A stretch of DNA of 64,000 bases, from assembly GCA_018105865.1 (NCBI GenBank), contig CM030832.1, forward strand, positions 18,797,519 to 18,861,518, in the 5' to 3' direction. The notes under the pieces were generated by a model, which searched no databases, was not told the origin of the DNA, and saw only the letters and a list, made by a program, of their open reading frames with translations. Position numbers and translations under genes: made by a program. Shown in pieces: positions 30,791 to 40,145 of this stretch (positions are counted from its first letter, which is position 1; every line of letters starts with the position of its first letter). This DNA comes from Metaphire vulgaris. Taxonomy: Eukaryota; Annelida; Clitellata; Crassiclitellata; Megascolecidae.

Positions 30791-31751
30791 CCCGGAAATA
30801 GTTTTTGTTTTTTTGGTTGCGTGTGCTCTCGATGTCTTCTGCTAAAATTACATCAAATGTCACTGTCTGGTGGTCACTTGTGCCTAAGTTTTGTCCAACC
30901 ATCATATTCTTCACTAACTGATCATCTGAAGTAATTATTAAGTCCAGTGTGTTACCTCCTCTCGTTGGTTCAGTGACATGTTGTGTGAGGAAATTGTCAT
31001 CCATGCACTTAAGAAATCTCTTGTCCTGGTTCCTGTCTGCCTCCATGCTTTCCCAGTTAATATGATAGTTGAAGTCACCCATTATTAGTACATTTTCCTT
31101 GGCTACTATATCTAAAATCCTAAACAATCCAATATCTATTTCCTCCTTTGCATCTGGGACCCGATAGCATACGCCTAATAGTATTTTTTCTTTTTTGCAT
31201 CTGATTTCACACCAAATATTTTCTCTAAAATTGTCATCTTGAATATCCCTTCTTTCCAATGCATTCAGTTCTTCTTTGACATACAGTATTACTCCCCCAG
31301 CTCCATGACCTCTGACACTTAGGTTTTCCCTGTCCTTTCTAAACATTACATACCCATTCAAACCTAGCTCTCCATCGTCTATTTCCTGTCTGGCCCAGGT
31401 CTCTGTAATACCTATAATATCTGGTTTGATTGAACTGATGCACATTTCCAACTCAGCTTTTTTACTTGCGCTTATAATACTTCTGGCATTTGTATAAAAA
31501 CACTTAAGTTTCTTCCCTATCAAAGCCCTACTTTTCTTCCTGGTGTCGGTGCTATTTATTGTTATATTTTCAAGACAGTTAGAGATACCCCTAATCTTCA
31601 ATCGCCCCTCCCCAGTAGAATGTTTACTACTACAGCTACGTCTATTACTATCTAACCTACCTAAGCGTTTACTACTACTAAAGTCTCCACTACTTCTACT
31701 AGGGCTACCACTGCTACTATCTGTTCTAACTGCCTTTGTCCTCAGTTTAAA
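30765..31751 (-). CDS. CR1 ORF2 N-terminal part: APE endonuclease
   Basis: The frame opens two codons before the TTT AAA of the heptamer at 31745-31751, just after an in-frame TAG. It runs through a Ser/Arg-rich leader (about 50 residues with SSSGSPSRSSGD) into the endonuclease: LKCFYTNARSIIS, IIGITETWARQEI, GAGGVILYVK, LLGVCYRVPD, VLIMGDFNYHINW, NTLDLIITSDD and GTSDHQTV. All catalytic motifs are present. No ATG precedes the endonuclease; the first Met in frame is within it, about residue 95. That fits expression by frameshifting from ORF1 (see findings). It stops at 30765 because of the first indel of ORF2. Confidence 0.88.
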   Translation of the reverse strand, partial: FKLRTKAVRTDSSSGSPSRSSGDFSSSKRLGRLDSNRRSCSSKHSTGEGRLKIRGISNCLENITINSTDTRKKSRALIGKKLKCFYTNARSIISASKKAELEMCISSIKPDIIGITETWARQEIDDGELGLNGYVMFRKDRENLSVRGHGAGGVILYVKEELNALERRDIQDDNFRENIWCEIRCKKEKILLGVCYRVPDAKEEIDIGLFRILDIVAKENVLIMGDFNYHINWESMEADRNQDKRFLKCMDDNFLTQHVTEPTRGGNTLDLIITSDDQLVKNMMVGQNLGTSDHQTVTFDVILAEDIESTRNQKNKNYFRETTIWLGR

Positions 31752-32254
31752 TGCCTACACAGGCAAGCCGACTTCACTGTATGAAATATCCTCCTTGCCA
31801 CCATGTCTGCTCCCATCCAATTAAGATGAAGCCCATCCCTGGCAAGGTATCCTGATCTCTGTGCGTTGAATTCCACGTCCACGAAATCAACTCCTTCTTT
31901 CCTGCATATTCCCATTAGCATGGCATTGACCTCCAATCTCTTGCTCTCATTGCTTCTAGACAGGTCTCTTCTAGGCATGATTCCTGTGATCACCAAGTGC
32001 TTCCTCCGCTGTTTCAATTCTCTAATCATTCTCCTGAATTTCTCAATTATGTCTGCTTTTTCATCCTGCAGCAGATTGTTCGTCCCCAGCTCCACCACAC
32101 ACGTCTCTGCTTCTCTTCCAGCTTCTTCTTCCAGTAACTCCTCCACATCTTCAATTCTCGCACCTGAACGCGAGATGGCCACGTACTGGTTTTTAGTCTG
32201 TAAAACTAAATTCTTTCCTAAATTCCTAGCGTTTGAATCCCCCACTAAGACAAC
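31742..32254 (-). CDS. CR1 ORF1 C-terminal part: GDSL/SGNH esterase-like domain
   Basis: The minus-strand ORF begins at VVLVGDSNARNLG, where GDS carries the nucleophile Ser. It continues with AISRSGARIEDV, VVELGTNNLL (the GxN block, GTNN for GTND) and ARDGLHLNWMGADMVARR (the Asp-His DxxH block), and ends at RHLN then TGA. The order and spacing fit the SGNH hydrolase domain known in CR1-type ORF1 proteins, which is thought to act on lipids or in RNP formation. The N-terminal part of ORF1 is missing. In the genome the frame continues upstream into LINE B linker sequence as far as a TGA at about 32315, giving a chimeric ORF that is probably accidental. Confidence 0.87.
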   Translation of the reverse strand, partial: VVLVGDSNARNLGKNLVLQTKNQYVAISRSGARIEDVEELLEEEAGREAETCVVELGTNNLLQDEKADIIEKFRRMIRELKQRRKHLVITGIMPRRDLSRSNESKRLEVNAMLMGICRKEGVDFVDVEFNAQRSGYLARDGLHLNWMGADMVARRIFHTVKSACLCRHLN

Positions 32255-32645
32255 AACATAGCGACATTTCTTCTTAAACTGCTTAAGATCTGAGGGCAGT
32301 TTAGAATGGCGCCATGCTCATTCTAATCTACTCCTATGGTGACGTGCATCCGAAATATCTTTGTTGAGCCAGGGTTGTGAAGGCCTATCAGTAACAATTT
32401 TGGTTTTTTCGGGAATAGGATCATTCAAAAAATTACATAAAGCATTTTGAAAAAAATTTGCATATTCTGTAACAGATTCTATTGAGGAAGTAAGTAATAG
32501 CGAAGAATGAATTTTCAACTGAAACTGCTCAATGTCCAACAACCTCCAGGGTCTAAATTTGATGGACTTTCTACTGGGAGAGAGACTTAAATTGAAAGTT
32601 TACATCGCAGGATACAGTAAGATGATCAGAGATAGATAAGAAGCA
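32255..32645 (-). pseudogene. LINE B endonuclease end and linker
   Basis: Minus strand: LSISDHLTVSCDVNF (the SDH end of the APE domain, about 32585-32640), a frame break, RPWRLLDIEQFQLKIHSS, PSQPWLNKDISDARHHRSRL and, after a stop, AWRHSKLPSDLKQFKKKCRY. It ends where CR1 was inserted. LINE B is not recognisable further upstream. Confidence 0.75.
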
Positions 32646-32884
32646 TTATTTGAGACAAGAGAGACGTCTCCCACCACTAGAAGGTGGGTGAGGTGGACTT
32701 ATACACAATCGGATGACACGAGTCCAACACTCCAGTCTAGTGACTGTCGAAATGGGCATCCTGTCTTTTAGACCATTCCACTGAAGTGAATAGAGCTATG
32801 CAACGTTCACCTGTCAGCCTCAGCTTCCCGGAACCGGAATTTGAATAGCACACTTTTTGGGAAACACATTTAGCAGGCATGTTT

Positions 32885-33270
32885 CTTCTTCAATAATTAC
32901 CGGTAATATCTATCCATGTGAATGGAAAGGACTCTGAACCAGGAATGCTGGGAAGGGGAGTAAGACAAGGTTGCCCTCTGTCACTGTTGCTATTCACTAT
33001 CAACACAGAAGAACTTATTTATAAGAGAAGTTTTTTGAGAATGCAGAAGATGGAGTAGTAGTGGGCGAAAAAAATTAAAAGGATATAAGATTTGCTGATG
33101 ATCAGGCAATAATGTGACAAGCACAAACGATTGCTTGCAGCGGTTTATGGACAGTTTAAGTGCAACTTAAAAGGAATATGGAATGAAAATCAACTTAAGG
33201 AAGACAAAAATTATGGAAATAACTTCAAATTAGCAGACACAGTAGAGAAATGAAAATCATTGATAGAGTG
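32885..33270 (+). mobile_element. RTE-like LINE RT fragment
   Basis: The plus strand gives GRGVRQGCPLSLLLFTINTE with ELIYK, the conserved 'RGVRQGCPLSP.LFN.Y.E' RT motif. After breaks it gives KEYGMKINLRKTKIM, the 'GL.IN..KTK.M' motif. The catalytic box between them is not readable. A dead scrap. Confidence 0.7.
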
Positions 33271-33865
33271 GAAATAGATCAAGTCAGAGCCGGCGCGTGA
33301 CTTTGGGGGCCCCCTGCAACTTTTTATGAGGGGCCCCTGCAACGTTTTTGAAAAGTCTTGACAAGAAAAAGGTCACTGAATTGATTGACAAACAAGCAAA
33401 AAAAGTTCAAAAGTTATAGTCAATTAATGTATACATGCTGTATATCTTAAGAAGTTAAAGCCAAAAGTTAAATAGCATTTGTTCACGCTAATGCACTCAA
33501 AGAGGAACACTGCACACTTTATTTCTCACGAAAGAGTCGATGAGTTGTGAGTAATCCAGCTCAGAAGCTAGTTCATGTTCGATGGATATCAGAGACAAAC
33601 CATGCGTTTGGTCGCGTAGGTTAGTTCGTCTCGTTTACGTTTTTGTGACCCAGATTCATAGTTTCTGAAAGACATTTTAATTCCTAAAATCACACAGTAA
33701 CAAAAAATATTTTAAAAATTATTTACCGATTCAGAAAAATGCACTTCATTTTTAGATATTGTGCACTGATCATGACTGAATGACTGATGAATTTAGAACC
33801 CACTTTGTAATCAGATTTTATTGGAGATCCAAGCTAAATAGCATTGTAACTCCATATTCCAGTAC
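33271..33865. other. No gene recognised
   Basis: A GGGGCCCC-rich stretch near 33300-33345 (agagccggcgcgtgac...) may be one end of a MITE. No partner end was found. Confidence 0.35.
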
Positions 33866-34126
33866 TTGTCTGTTAATTCACCCCCAATATTTTATAATTG
33901 TGGGTTAGGGTTAGGGGTGTCCCGTCATTACATGTGTACACTCATCTACACGTTACATGTGTACACACATCTACATGTGACAACGATGATCTGTGACAAT
34001 TTGACAAATATGGGCGTAAGTCACGAAAAATTATTAGGTAAATACTGTTGGGCCAACCCTAACCATAACCCTAACCATAACAACCTAAGCACCTATGCCT
34101 AATATTGGGGGTGAATTAACAGACAA
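33866..34126. mobile_element. MITE with 26-bp perfect terminal inverted repeats and CCCTAA-like core
   Basis: Left TTGTCTGTTAATTCACCC (continuing CCAATATT) pairs exactly with the right end over 26 bp. Inside are gggttagggttagggg (about 33902-33917) and aaccctaaccataaccc (about 34056-34072), in opposite orientation, plus tacatgtgtacac-type repeats. The pentamer acttg lies at both edges, but its register with the repeat is ambiguous, so I do not fix a superfamily. Confidence 0.85.
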
Positions 34127-34744
34127 CTTGAGACAAGTACCAATATTCCTTAAACAGTAATCTAACAATTTCTAGTAAAGTTGTAAATCAGTCAAATTGA
34201 ATCAATGAAATATAATCTTCTATGGCACCACTTTCATAAAGCGCAGGGCATCAGCCGATGGCGCACCAAATCCACATTGAATTAGAGCCTGGCCAATCTA
34301 AAAACATCAGTAACAACAGAGTGGTAGTACTAGCAACCTAAGTATTTTTAAAATAAAATTTGATTGCTACATAGTACAATGTGCCTATATGTACGCCATT
34401 GTACGGCAACGTACCAAGTTTTAAGGAATTGAACTATTTTCACACTTAGTGGTACACTGCATGCATTTGCATCAAACTTTCAAAGCAGCCTATTTTTGGT
34501 TGTGGAAATTTCCACTAATAAGTAAGCAAGTCATCATGTAAATGCTGGAGAAATTATTATGATTATAACTGGTCTTTTTAAGGTGTACAGTGTACACACA
34601 AACATAGAAACACAGTGATTGTGCCACAGCAATCCTAAATTAAACTTTTCTTTGCAATAACTTACTTAGAATAACTTAAGAATAAGAAAAATGAAAACTC
34701 TTAATTATCTGATGCTGGCATGGCCCTCTGCGGCCGCACGCGCC
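34127..34744. other. No gene recognised
   Basis: AT-rich, no tandem array, no inverted ends and no coding similarity that I can see. Confidence 0.4.
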
Positions 34745-34929
34745 GGGTCTGGATCAGGTAGAAGAATTCTGCTATCTTGATAGTCTGCTTGATACAAATG
34801 TCAAGTGTCAAAGAAATAGGGAGAAGAATTGCCATGGGGAAAGAAGCCTTTACACACAGAAGAGAACTACTAAGAAGAAACTTTAGCTGCAATCTGAAAA
34901 AAATGATTGGTCAAAACACTGATCTGGCC
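34745..34929 (+). mobile_element. RTE-like LINE fragment, interrupted by a MITE
   Basis: VKEIGRRIAMGKEAFTHRRE, LLRRNFSCNLKKM is the post-RT segment '.EI..RI..AK.AF..K..LL.....L..KKR' of RTE-type LINEs. The fragment ends at the insertion site of the hAT MITE 34930-35224. Confidence 0.6.
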
Positions 34930-35224
34930 CAGTGCTGTATTAACCATGGTGCAACTGGTGCACTTGTGCGAGGCCCAGTGGTTCAATTTGCTATATTTTT
35001 TAAAATAAATAAATTATATAAAATCATGGACAATGAATTTTAATAAAAACAGTACTATTTGTTTTTCATTTTTAATAAATATAGTTAATGAAGTTTTCTA
35101 TATTTTAAAATTAATTTTCATAATTTTTTAACAGAGATTTGAAACTTCGAACTTGGAGGGTTGAGGGCCTTTAAAGTTTTGTTGTGTTGTTTGCACCAGG
35201 CATCCAAAAGTTAATCCGGCACTG
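34930..35224. mobile_element. hAT MITE with exact 8-bp target duplication
   Basis: atctggcc at 34922-34929 and 35225-35232. Left end CAGTGCTGTATTAACC, right end GTTAATCCGGCACTG. The interior is AT-rich and noncoding. Terminal TTAA placement resembles that of the 3792-4004 MITE. Confidence 0.92.
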
Positions 35225-35232
35225 ATCTGGCC

Positions 35233-35574
35233 ACTAACAGTGACCCAGCAGGTACATAAAAGTGCTTGAAAATGACTCCTCATGTCTCTGAAAAATGTGG
35301 GATAGACACGGCAACTGCCATGCACATCAGTATATGCTTTAAATGTTTGTTTCAGGCTGTTCTTTGCAACCTTCATATTAGGGTTTTACTTTTTTGCATG
35401 GTACTGATACTTAGCCTTGTTGTAAGTTTGCTGTAATTCTGCATTTAGATATTACATATTGTAGCTAAAGTGCTTGATGCAACCAATATAATTTATCATT
35501 GTGGCAGCTACCAGAGATGTAGTACTTGGTACTTGTACTTGTACTCGAGTAAAAATTTTTAGTACTTAATAATA
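35233..35574. other. No gene; truncated end of a GTACTTGTACT element
   Basis: From 35512, CAGAGATGTAGTACTTGG, then gtacttgtactcgagtaaaaatttttagtact, is one end of the same element family as 38237-38515. Its other end is missing because CR1 sequence starts at about 35575. Confidence 0.6.
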
Positions 35575-36985
35575 ATGTGATTTTAAGTGGCTTAGGAGGC
35601 TAAGAAAGCCTGTGTGAAAACCACTGATGTAATCATCTGCATTCAATAACCTAGTTTATCTAGATAGCCTTTGAATCCGTTTACTGTTTCAACTGTCACT
35701 CCCACCTCGTCCAAACTGTTCCATTTGTCCACAGCCCTTACACTAAAAAAATTTTTCTTTCTTGGACCAACCCTCTGCTTAAATAATTTGCACTTGTGGC
35801 CTCTTGTGCTGCTATAGTGTGCCAATGTAAAGAATCGATCATATGACACATCTACTTTCCCAGTCATTATTTTGTATGTTTCTATCAAATCCCCCCTCTC
35901 TCTTCTCCTTTCTAATGTTGTCAGTCCACAATATTGAAGTTTTTCTTCGTAGCTTAAATTATGGCACCCATTGACCATCTTCGTTGCTCGTCTTTGCACT
36001 TTTTCTAAAAGTTCTATATCTTTTTTCAAGAATGGATTCCAAGCCTGAACACAGTATTCTAGATGAGGCCTCACTAATGACTTATAAAGTTTAATGATTA
36101 TCTCTTTGTCACGGCTCACTATTGTCCTTTTCACCATTCCCAACATTTGATTTCCCTTTTTTGCTGCCTCCATGCATTGGTGAGATGGATTCAGACTTCT
36201 ATGGATGATTATCTCTAAGTCTCTTTCTTTTTCTGTTGTGGTTAGAACCTTCCCCCTTAAAGAATATTCATTACCATTATTAGACTTTCCAACATGCATT
36301 ACAGAACATTTATCAGTATTGAAAAGCATCTGCCAGTCCACAGACCACTGAAACAATTTCCTTAGATCTTCTTGTAAAATTTTTGCATCATCCTCCGAGT
36401 CTATATTTCTGCATATCTTTGTATCATCGGCAAACTTTGAAATTTTGGACAGTAATCCTTCATCGATATCATTTATATATATTAGAAAAAGCAATGGCCC
36501 AAGCAGTGAGACCTGAGGCACTCCACTGATAACTCTTGCCCATTGCGAATGGCCTCCCCTAATGCCAACCTTCTGTCTTCTTCTCTTCAACCAATTTTCA
36601 ATCCATCTGAGAATATTCCCCCTTATTCCACAGGACTTCAGTTTGGCAGCCAGCCTTATGTGGGGTACTTTATCAAAAGCTTTGGCAAAATCTAAATATA
36701 TTATGTCTACTGCCTTGCCCTCGTCTAGCTTATCAAAACCTCCTCCAGAAAGTCCAACAGGTTGGTCAGGCATGAACGCCCCTTTTTAAAATCCATGCTG
36801 ACTATCTTTAACAATTTTATGCCTAGTCAAATGTTCCAAAATGCTCTCCTTCAGTATTTTTTCCATAACTTTACCGATTACAGATGTTAGGCTCACTGGT
36901 CTGTAATTGCTTGGTTGGTTTTCCTTCTTGAACAGTGGGCTGACTTTTCCCTCCAGTCTTGTGAACAGTGGGCTGACATTATTGC
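35575..36985 (-). mobile_element. Second CR1 LINE, 5'-truncated (RT and 3' end)
   Basis: Minus strand: NYRPVSLTSVIGKVMEKILK, SQHGF then a stop, GRSCLTNLLDFLEE, a frameshift near 36740, and then the ORF 36773-35643. This has IIYLDFAKAFDKVPHIRL, GVPQVSLLGPLLFLIYIND (Gly to Val in the conserved GVPQGS box), SKFADDTKICR (Asps intact), KRTIVSRDKEIIIKLYKS, RPHLEYCVQAWNPF and FFSVRAVDKWNSLDE. The 3' UTR (GTGGTTTTCACACAGG...) is homologous to that of the first CR1. A 16-bp phrase (tgaacagtgggctgac) is duplicated at about 36929 and 36962 near the 5' breakpoint. Confidence 0.9.
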
Positions 36986-37861
36986 ATCTTTACATCAGTA
37001 TTGTGTGTTTTCTTAACAGATTAAGGACAGTTCTGTCCTAAATTCATTGTTTTATCAACTTTTTGATAGCTACTTTATGATTTTTCATGTATACCTATTT
37101 CAGATTTCATTATAATGAAATGGTCAACACACAAAGAAGACCTGTTTTGATTAATTTTGGTGCCCTGATTCCATCCAATCTAGGGCTAGTTTTTGAGATT
37201 GTATTTTGTTTTCTACTAAAGTGCGTTAACTGCACAATCCTTAATCTATTGTCTATAATTAGCAAAATCTTCAAAGCAACAACTATTACATATTTAGATC
37301 AAAATTAATGAGTGAATTAGTTGTCATTCATTTTGTACTAGAAATCAGAAAAAATACTTGCATTTAACATGCAATTGTATTTCTAAATGTGTCCAGGTAC
37401 TTGTCAAACAGTTGTTATGAATCATGTTTATTTAATTAAATAATATGTTATGATAGCACATATTTCAATTGTGAAATATAAACTTTTAATGTTAATAACA
37501 AAGACCTTTAGGTGAAAGCAATCAAAAGCTACACAGAGCAAATATATCATCTTCCAATATAGGATATACTAGGAAATTATGCCACATTTGGAATCAGCTG
37601 CTAGGTTGCAACAAAAAAATTTTAAGAATTATGTGATCTTGTCCATAGACTTTAATCTCACAAATGGTCTTGTGCTATATTTGGAATCAGCACCTAAATA
37701 TACACAAAAGGTCACTTCTGGCAGAACTGACAAAAAATTTGTTGGTTGCCCTCTAATGTTACAAAATGAAATTAAGACACAGCCTAACAAATATTCTTTG
37801 GCATAAACAGGCAAACATGAACAAGAACAACATGGCTGATTTCGAATGAAGCATCTGAGTG
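36986..37861. other. No gene recognised
   Basis: AT-rich. Short open frames on both strands near 37580-37810 overlap antisense and have no recognisable domain. Confidence 0.4.
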
Positions 37862-38090
37862 TAAAGTAAAGTCAAAAGTAAAAGTAAAATCTTGTGGATT
37901 TCATATTGGCTTGTACTTGCGCTTGTACTTGAGAGCAGCACAACAGTAGCTGCTTATTCTTATGTGGTCGCTCAGCTTTAATTTCTTTAAAATAGCTATG
38001 CCTATGGGGAAGGTATATTATCAACCAGTCAATAGTGTAAAGAGTGTAAAATCTTGTGGTGCCTTGAGAGCAGCACAACAGTAGGTTAAA
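37862..38090 (-). mobile_element. 3'-end fragment of the same L2-like LINE as copies 1 and 2
   Basis: Starts with the TTTAC-type tail (gtaaagtaaag...), then cttgtggatttc, gagcagcacaacagtagctg, cttattcttatg and aaaatagctat. All have counterparts at 5730-5840. The tail-proximal phrase (aaaatcttgtgg...gagcagcacaacagtag) is repeated at 38046-38083, suggesting a second truncated copy or an internal duplication. More diverged than copies 1 and 2. Confidence 0.82.
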
Positions 38091-38103
38091 TTTAAAATAG
38101 TTT

Positions 38104-38613
38104 ACTGATTACAAATTTCAAAAAAATAGTTGTAGTGGTAAATGTAAATTTTGTAAAAATAAAGTTATAACAGAAAAATGCGGTACCACGTCTAACTTCA
38201 TGAAACATTTAGTAAGAAAGCACACTGACAGGTTGGCAGAGATGTAGTACTCGAATTTGTAATTAAGTAATTTGTACTCGAGTTGTACTCGAGTACAAAT
38301 TTTTAGTACTTGTACTTGTACTCGGAGGCCAAGTACTTGTACTTGTACTTGTACTCGGAGTTTTTGGAATGCAAGTACTTGTACTTGTACTTGGAGGCCA
38401 GGTACTTGTACTTGTACTCGAAGTTTTTGGAATGCAAGTACTTGTACTTGTACTTGTACTTGGAGGCCAGGTACTTTACTTGTACTCGAAGCATTGTGTA
38501 CTTGCTACATCTCTGGCAGCCACCCCTAGTATTAATGTAGATGAAGATTTAGTTTGGGAGATATATACAATTGAGAAGCAGGAAGTTAGCAGAGTGAAAA
38601 CAACATTGGCATA
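38104..38613 (+). pseudogene. BED-type zinc finger fragment (hAT-transposase-like), interrupted
   Basis: The plus-strand reading YKFQKNSCSGKCKFCKNKVI, then GTTSNFMKHLVRKHTDRL, has the BED finger pattern C-x2-C ... G-T-S-N...H-L...H. After the insertion 38237-38515 the same frame continues with AATPSINVDEDLVWEIYTIE, KQEVSRVKTTLA and a stop at 38612. Removing the insert and one GGCAG duplicate gives an uninterrupted reading. BED fingers of this form are typical of hAT transposases and genes domesticated from them. There is no ATG; upstream a stop lies just before F-T-D-Y. Probably one exon or a relic. Confidence 0.62.
38237..38515. mobile_element. Inverted-repeat element rich in GTACTT repeats
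   Basis: Termini AGAGATGTAG and CTACATCTCT are inverted repeats. GGCAG occurs on both sides, but because it overlaps the termini the duplication could be 3-6 bp. The interior is an array of ACTTGT/GTACTT hexamers with three longer units (CGGAGGCCAAGTAC or GAGTTTTTGGAATGCAAG spacers). The translation artefacts are long YLYLYL/CTCTCT runs. One truncated relative lies at 35512-35574. Confidence 0.72.
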
Positions 38614-39344
38614 GAGCTCCGAATTTCACTGGTTTGGTAGCCACAGGACTCCAGAGGTTGATTCAGCCTTCACTCGCTAGAGGGCAGTTGCAAAATGTGT
38701 AGTAATAGCAGTGCTGTGCAAACAGGCTCTGGCCCCATATCTGCAGCATTGCACACCTGGCTGAAGCCTTAGAAATTGAAATCAGCACTGCTTTATAAGC
38801 CCTGCCTTCCGGATGAGCTTGTGGCTTTAGAACTCTGAAGGGACTTTGACTTTTTGATGTATGGTACAACTGAGCTCTGTTCAAACATTTGATATATAGA
38901 ATATTTAATCTTCACCATAAAAATTACTATTGTTAATATCCTAGAAAGCAGTTCCATCATGTTTCTGAACTTTAGCCTTAACAATAGAAATCTGTCACAA
39001 TGAGCTTATTGCTTGTAGTATTGTTTGCAAATTTTTGTTTTCTGTAGGCATTTTCTTGAATTTCTCAATTTTTAGAGTTAAATTATGGAAGGAAATGGAT
39101 GTGCATATCTACAGAGACAGACTAATTTTCATCTTGTCATATAGGGTTGAAATGGCTAAGTCTGCTAAATGTTGATAGGAAAGATGTTTTGATGTATGTT
39201 TCTCTCCGAATCTCTCTTTTCTCTTTAAGTTCTTGATTTTTTACAAAGCTGCTAGACACACATATGTCAGAGCATATGTGAATATGTACATTTATGCATA
39301 TGCAATTTGTACAAATTAACAAGTGGCCAACTTTTGCAATTGTA
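38614..39344. other. No gene; SINE-like body at 38640-38700
   Basis: TCAGCCTTCACTCGC and CTAGAGGGC match the body of the SINE at 14755-14880; the tRNA-like head is not readable here. Remaining sequence unassigned. Confidence 0.4.
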
Positions 39345-39660
39345 GGACATTCTCCCCCTGGACATAATCCCCTCCAGACATTATCCCCCCTGGTATACCC
39401 TTTGGAATGACACTGCCGGACATAATCCCCCCTTTGTTTACTCTATGGACTTTGACTATAATCATTACCCACACCATAAACCAGACGCGAAACACTAGTC
39501 CTAAACGATACTGACGGCAGCCATGGCATCAGATAACCGATAAGTACCTTTTAAAATTAAGATCTATGATATTGATTTACATTGTTCATTACTTCTTTGC
39601 CGGGGGGGATATGTCCGGGGGATAATGTCCGGGGGGGATAATGTCCAGGGGATAATGTCC
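39345..39660. mobile_element. MITE with multiple GGACAT...CCCC terminal repeats
   Basis: Left: GGACATTCTCCCCCTGG, then ACATAATCCCC and AGACATTATCCCCCCTGG. Right: CCGGGGGATAATGTCC repeated three to four times, ending at 39660. The iterated subunits make a long imperfect inverted repeat around a unique centre of about 170 bp. No clear target duplication. No coding capacity. Confidence 0.78.
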
Positions 39661-39920
39661 ATATACCACTTTTGCAGGTGCCCAATGAGAAATGTTGCTT
39701 AAATCTGCCTTTTTTGGGGTGTTTTACATTTATGAAATTTTTATAATACTAACTAGGCTTGTGGGTTCTGGTTAAGTAGTAAATTTATTTTAAATGTCAG
39801 TCAGTATGTTGATTGGTTAAGTTACCGGTATTTAGGTGACTTCCTATTGTCCTATTGTTAAGCCTTGCAATAGTTACTCTGAAAATATGCTTGACATATG
39901 TAATCTTTATGCTGGTAATT

Positions 39921-39965
<45 letters not shown>

Positions 39966-40029
39966 TTAAAGTTAAGATTATTGTGGTGACTAATCTGGAA
40001 GGACCATGCAAACACATTACAGTGTCAAA
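39661..40029. other. No gene; palindromic (ATA)n/(TTA)n microsatellite
   Basis: At 39921-39966 about eight AAT units turn directly into about nine ATT units, an inverted microsatellite able to form a hairpin. The overlapping N/I-rich frames are artefacts. Confidence 0.7.
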
Positions 40030-40145
40030 CAGAATTATAACTAATTCGAAATAGCCAGGTCTCTAAGCGCTCCTTAAACCTATCTACAGTAGTGATGGTG
40101 AGAGTTGAATGGTCGATGGTAGACCCTTCCAGGTAATGTTAATGT
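40030..40145 (-). mobile_element. LINE C-terminal scrap
   Basis: The minus-strand reading LEGSTIDHSTLTITTVDRFK, then ERLETWLFRISY and a stop, resembles the 'W..LP...L..FK..LKT.LF' C-terminus of APE-type LINEs (compare 41-240). Short, therefore tentative. Confidence 0.45.

Larger units (their letters stand above)
28623..32254 (-). mobile_element. CR1 LINE, 5'-truncated in ORF1, inserted in LINE B
   Basis: About 3.6 kb on the minus strand: end of ORF1 with a GDSL-like esterase, ORF2 with APE endonuclease and RT, then a short 3' UTR and a (TA)n end. The hexamer aacata (plus) lies on both sides (28617-28622 and 32255-32260). Deleting the CR1 and one copy joins LINE B as ...KCRYV-RKLVN... in frame. 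The C-terminal half has the strong CR1 signature 'GMIKRTIVSR...LYK.LVRPHLEYCVQAW'. The insert begins at the esterase GDS motif, so ORF1's N-terminus was lost during insertion. Confidence 0.93.
26070..32645 (-). mobile_element. LINE B: old L2-like LINE, the host of a stack of insertions
   Basis: LINE B survives in four pieces on the minus strand: 32255-32645 (endonuclease end and linker), 28437-28622 (linker), 27149-27617 (start of RT) and 26070-26234 (RT palm). Insertions separate them: CR1 28623-32254, pogo-like 27618-28436, MULE-like 26235-27148. Dropping each insert and one target duplicate rejoins the protein in frame, apart from older stops. It is truncated near 26070 inside the palm domain. 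Identity with L2 copies 1 and 2 is only family-level. Confidence 0.85.

Noticed and set aside
38272..38540. CTCT/YLYL/KYKY-rich frames
   Set aside because: Created by the ACTTGT hexamer array of the inverted-repeat element; only the flanking BED-finger frame is meaningful.
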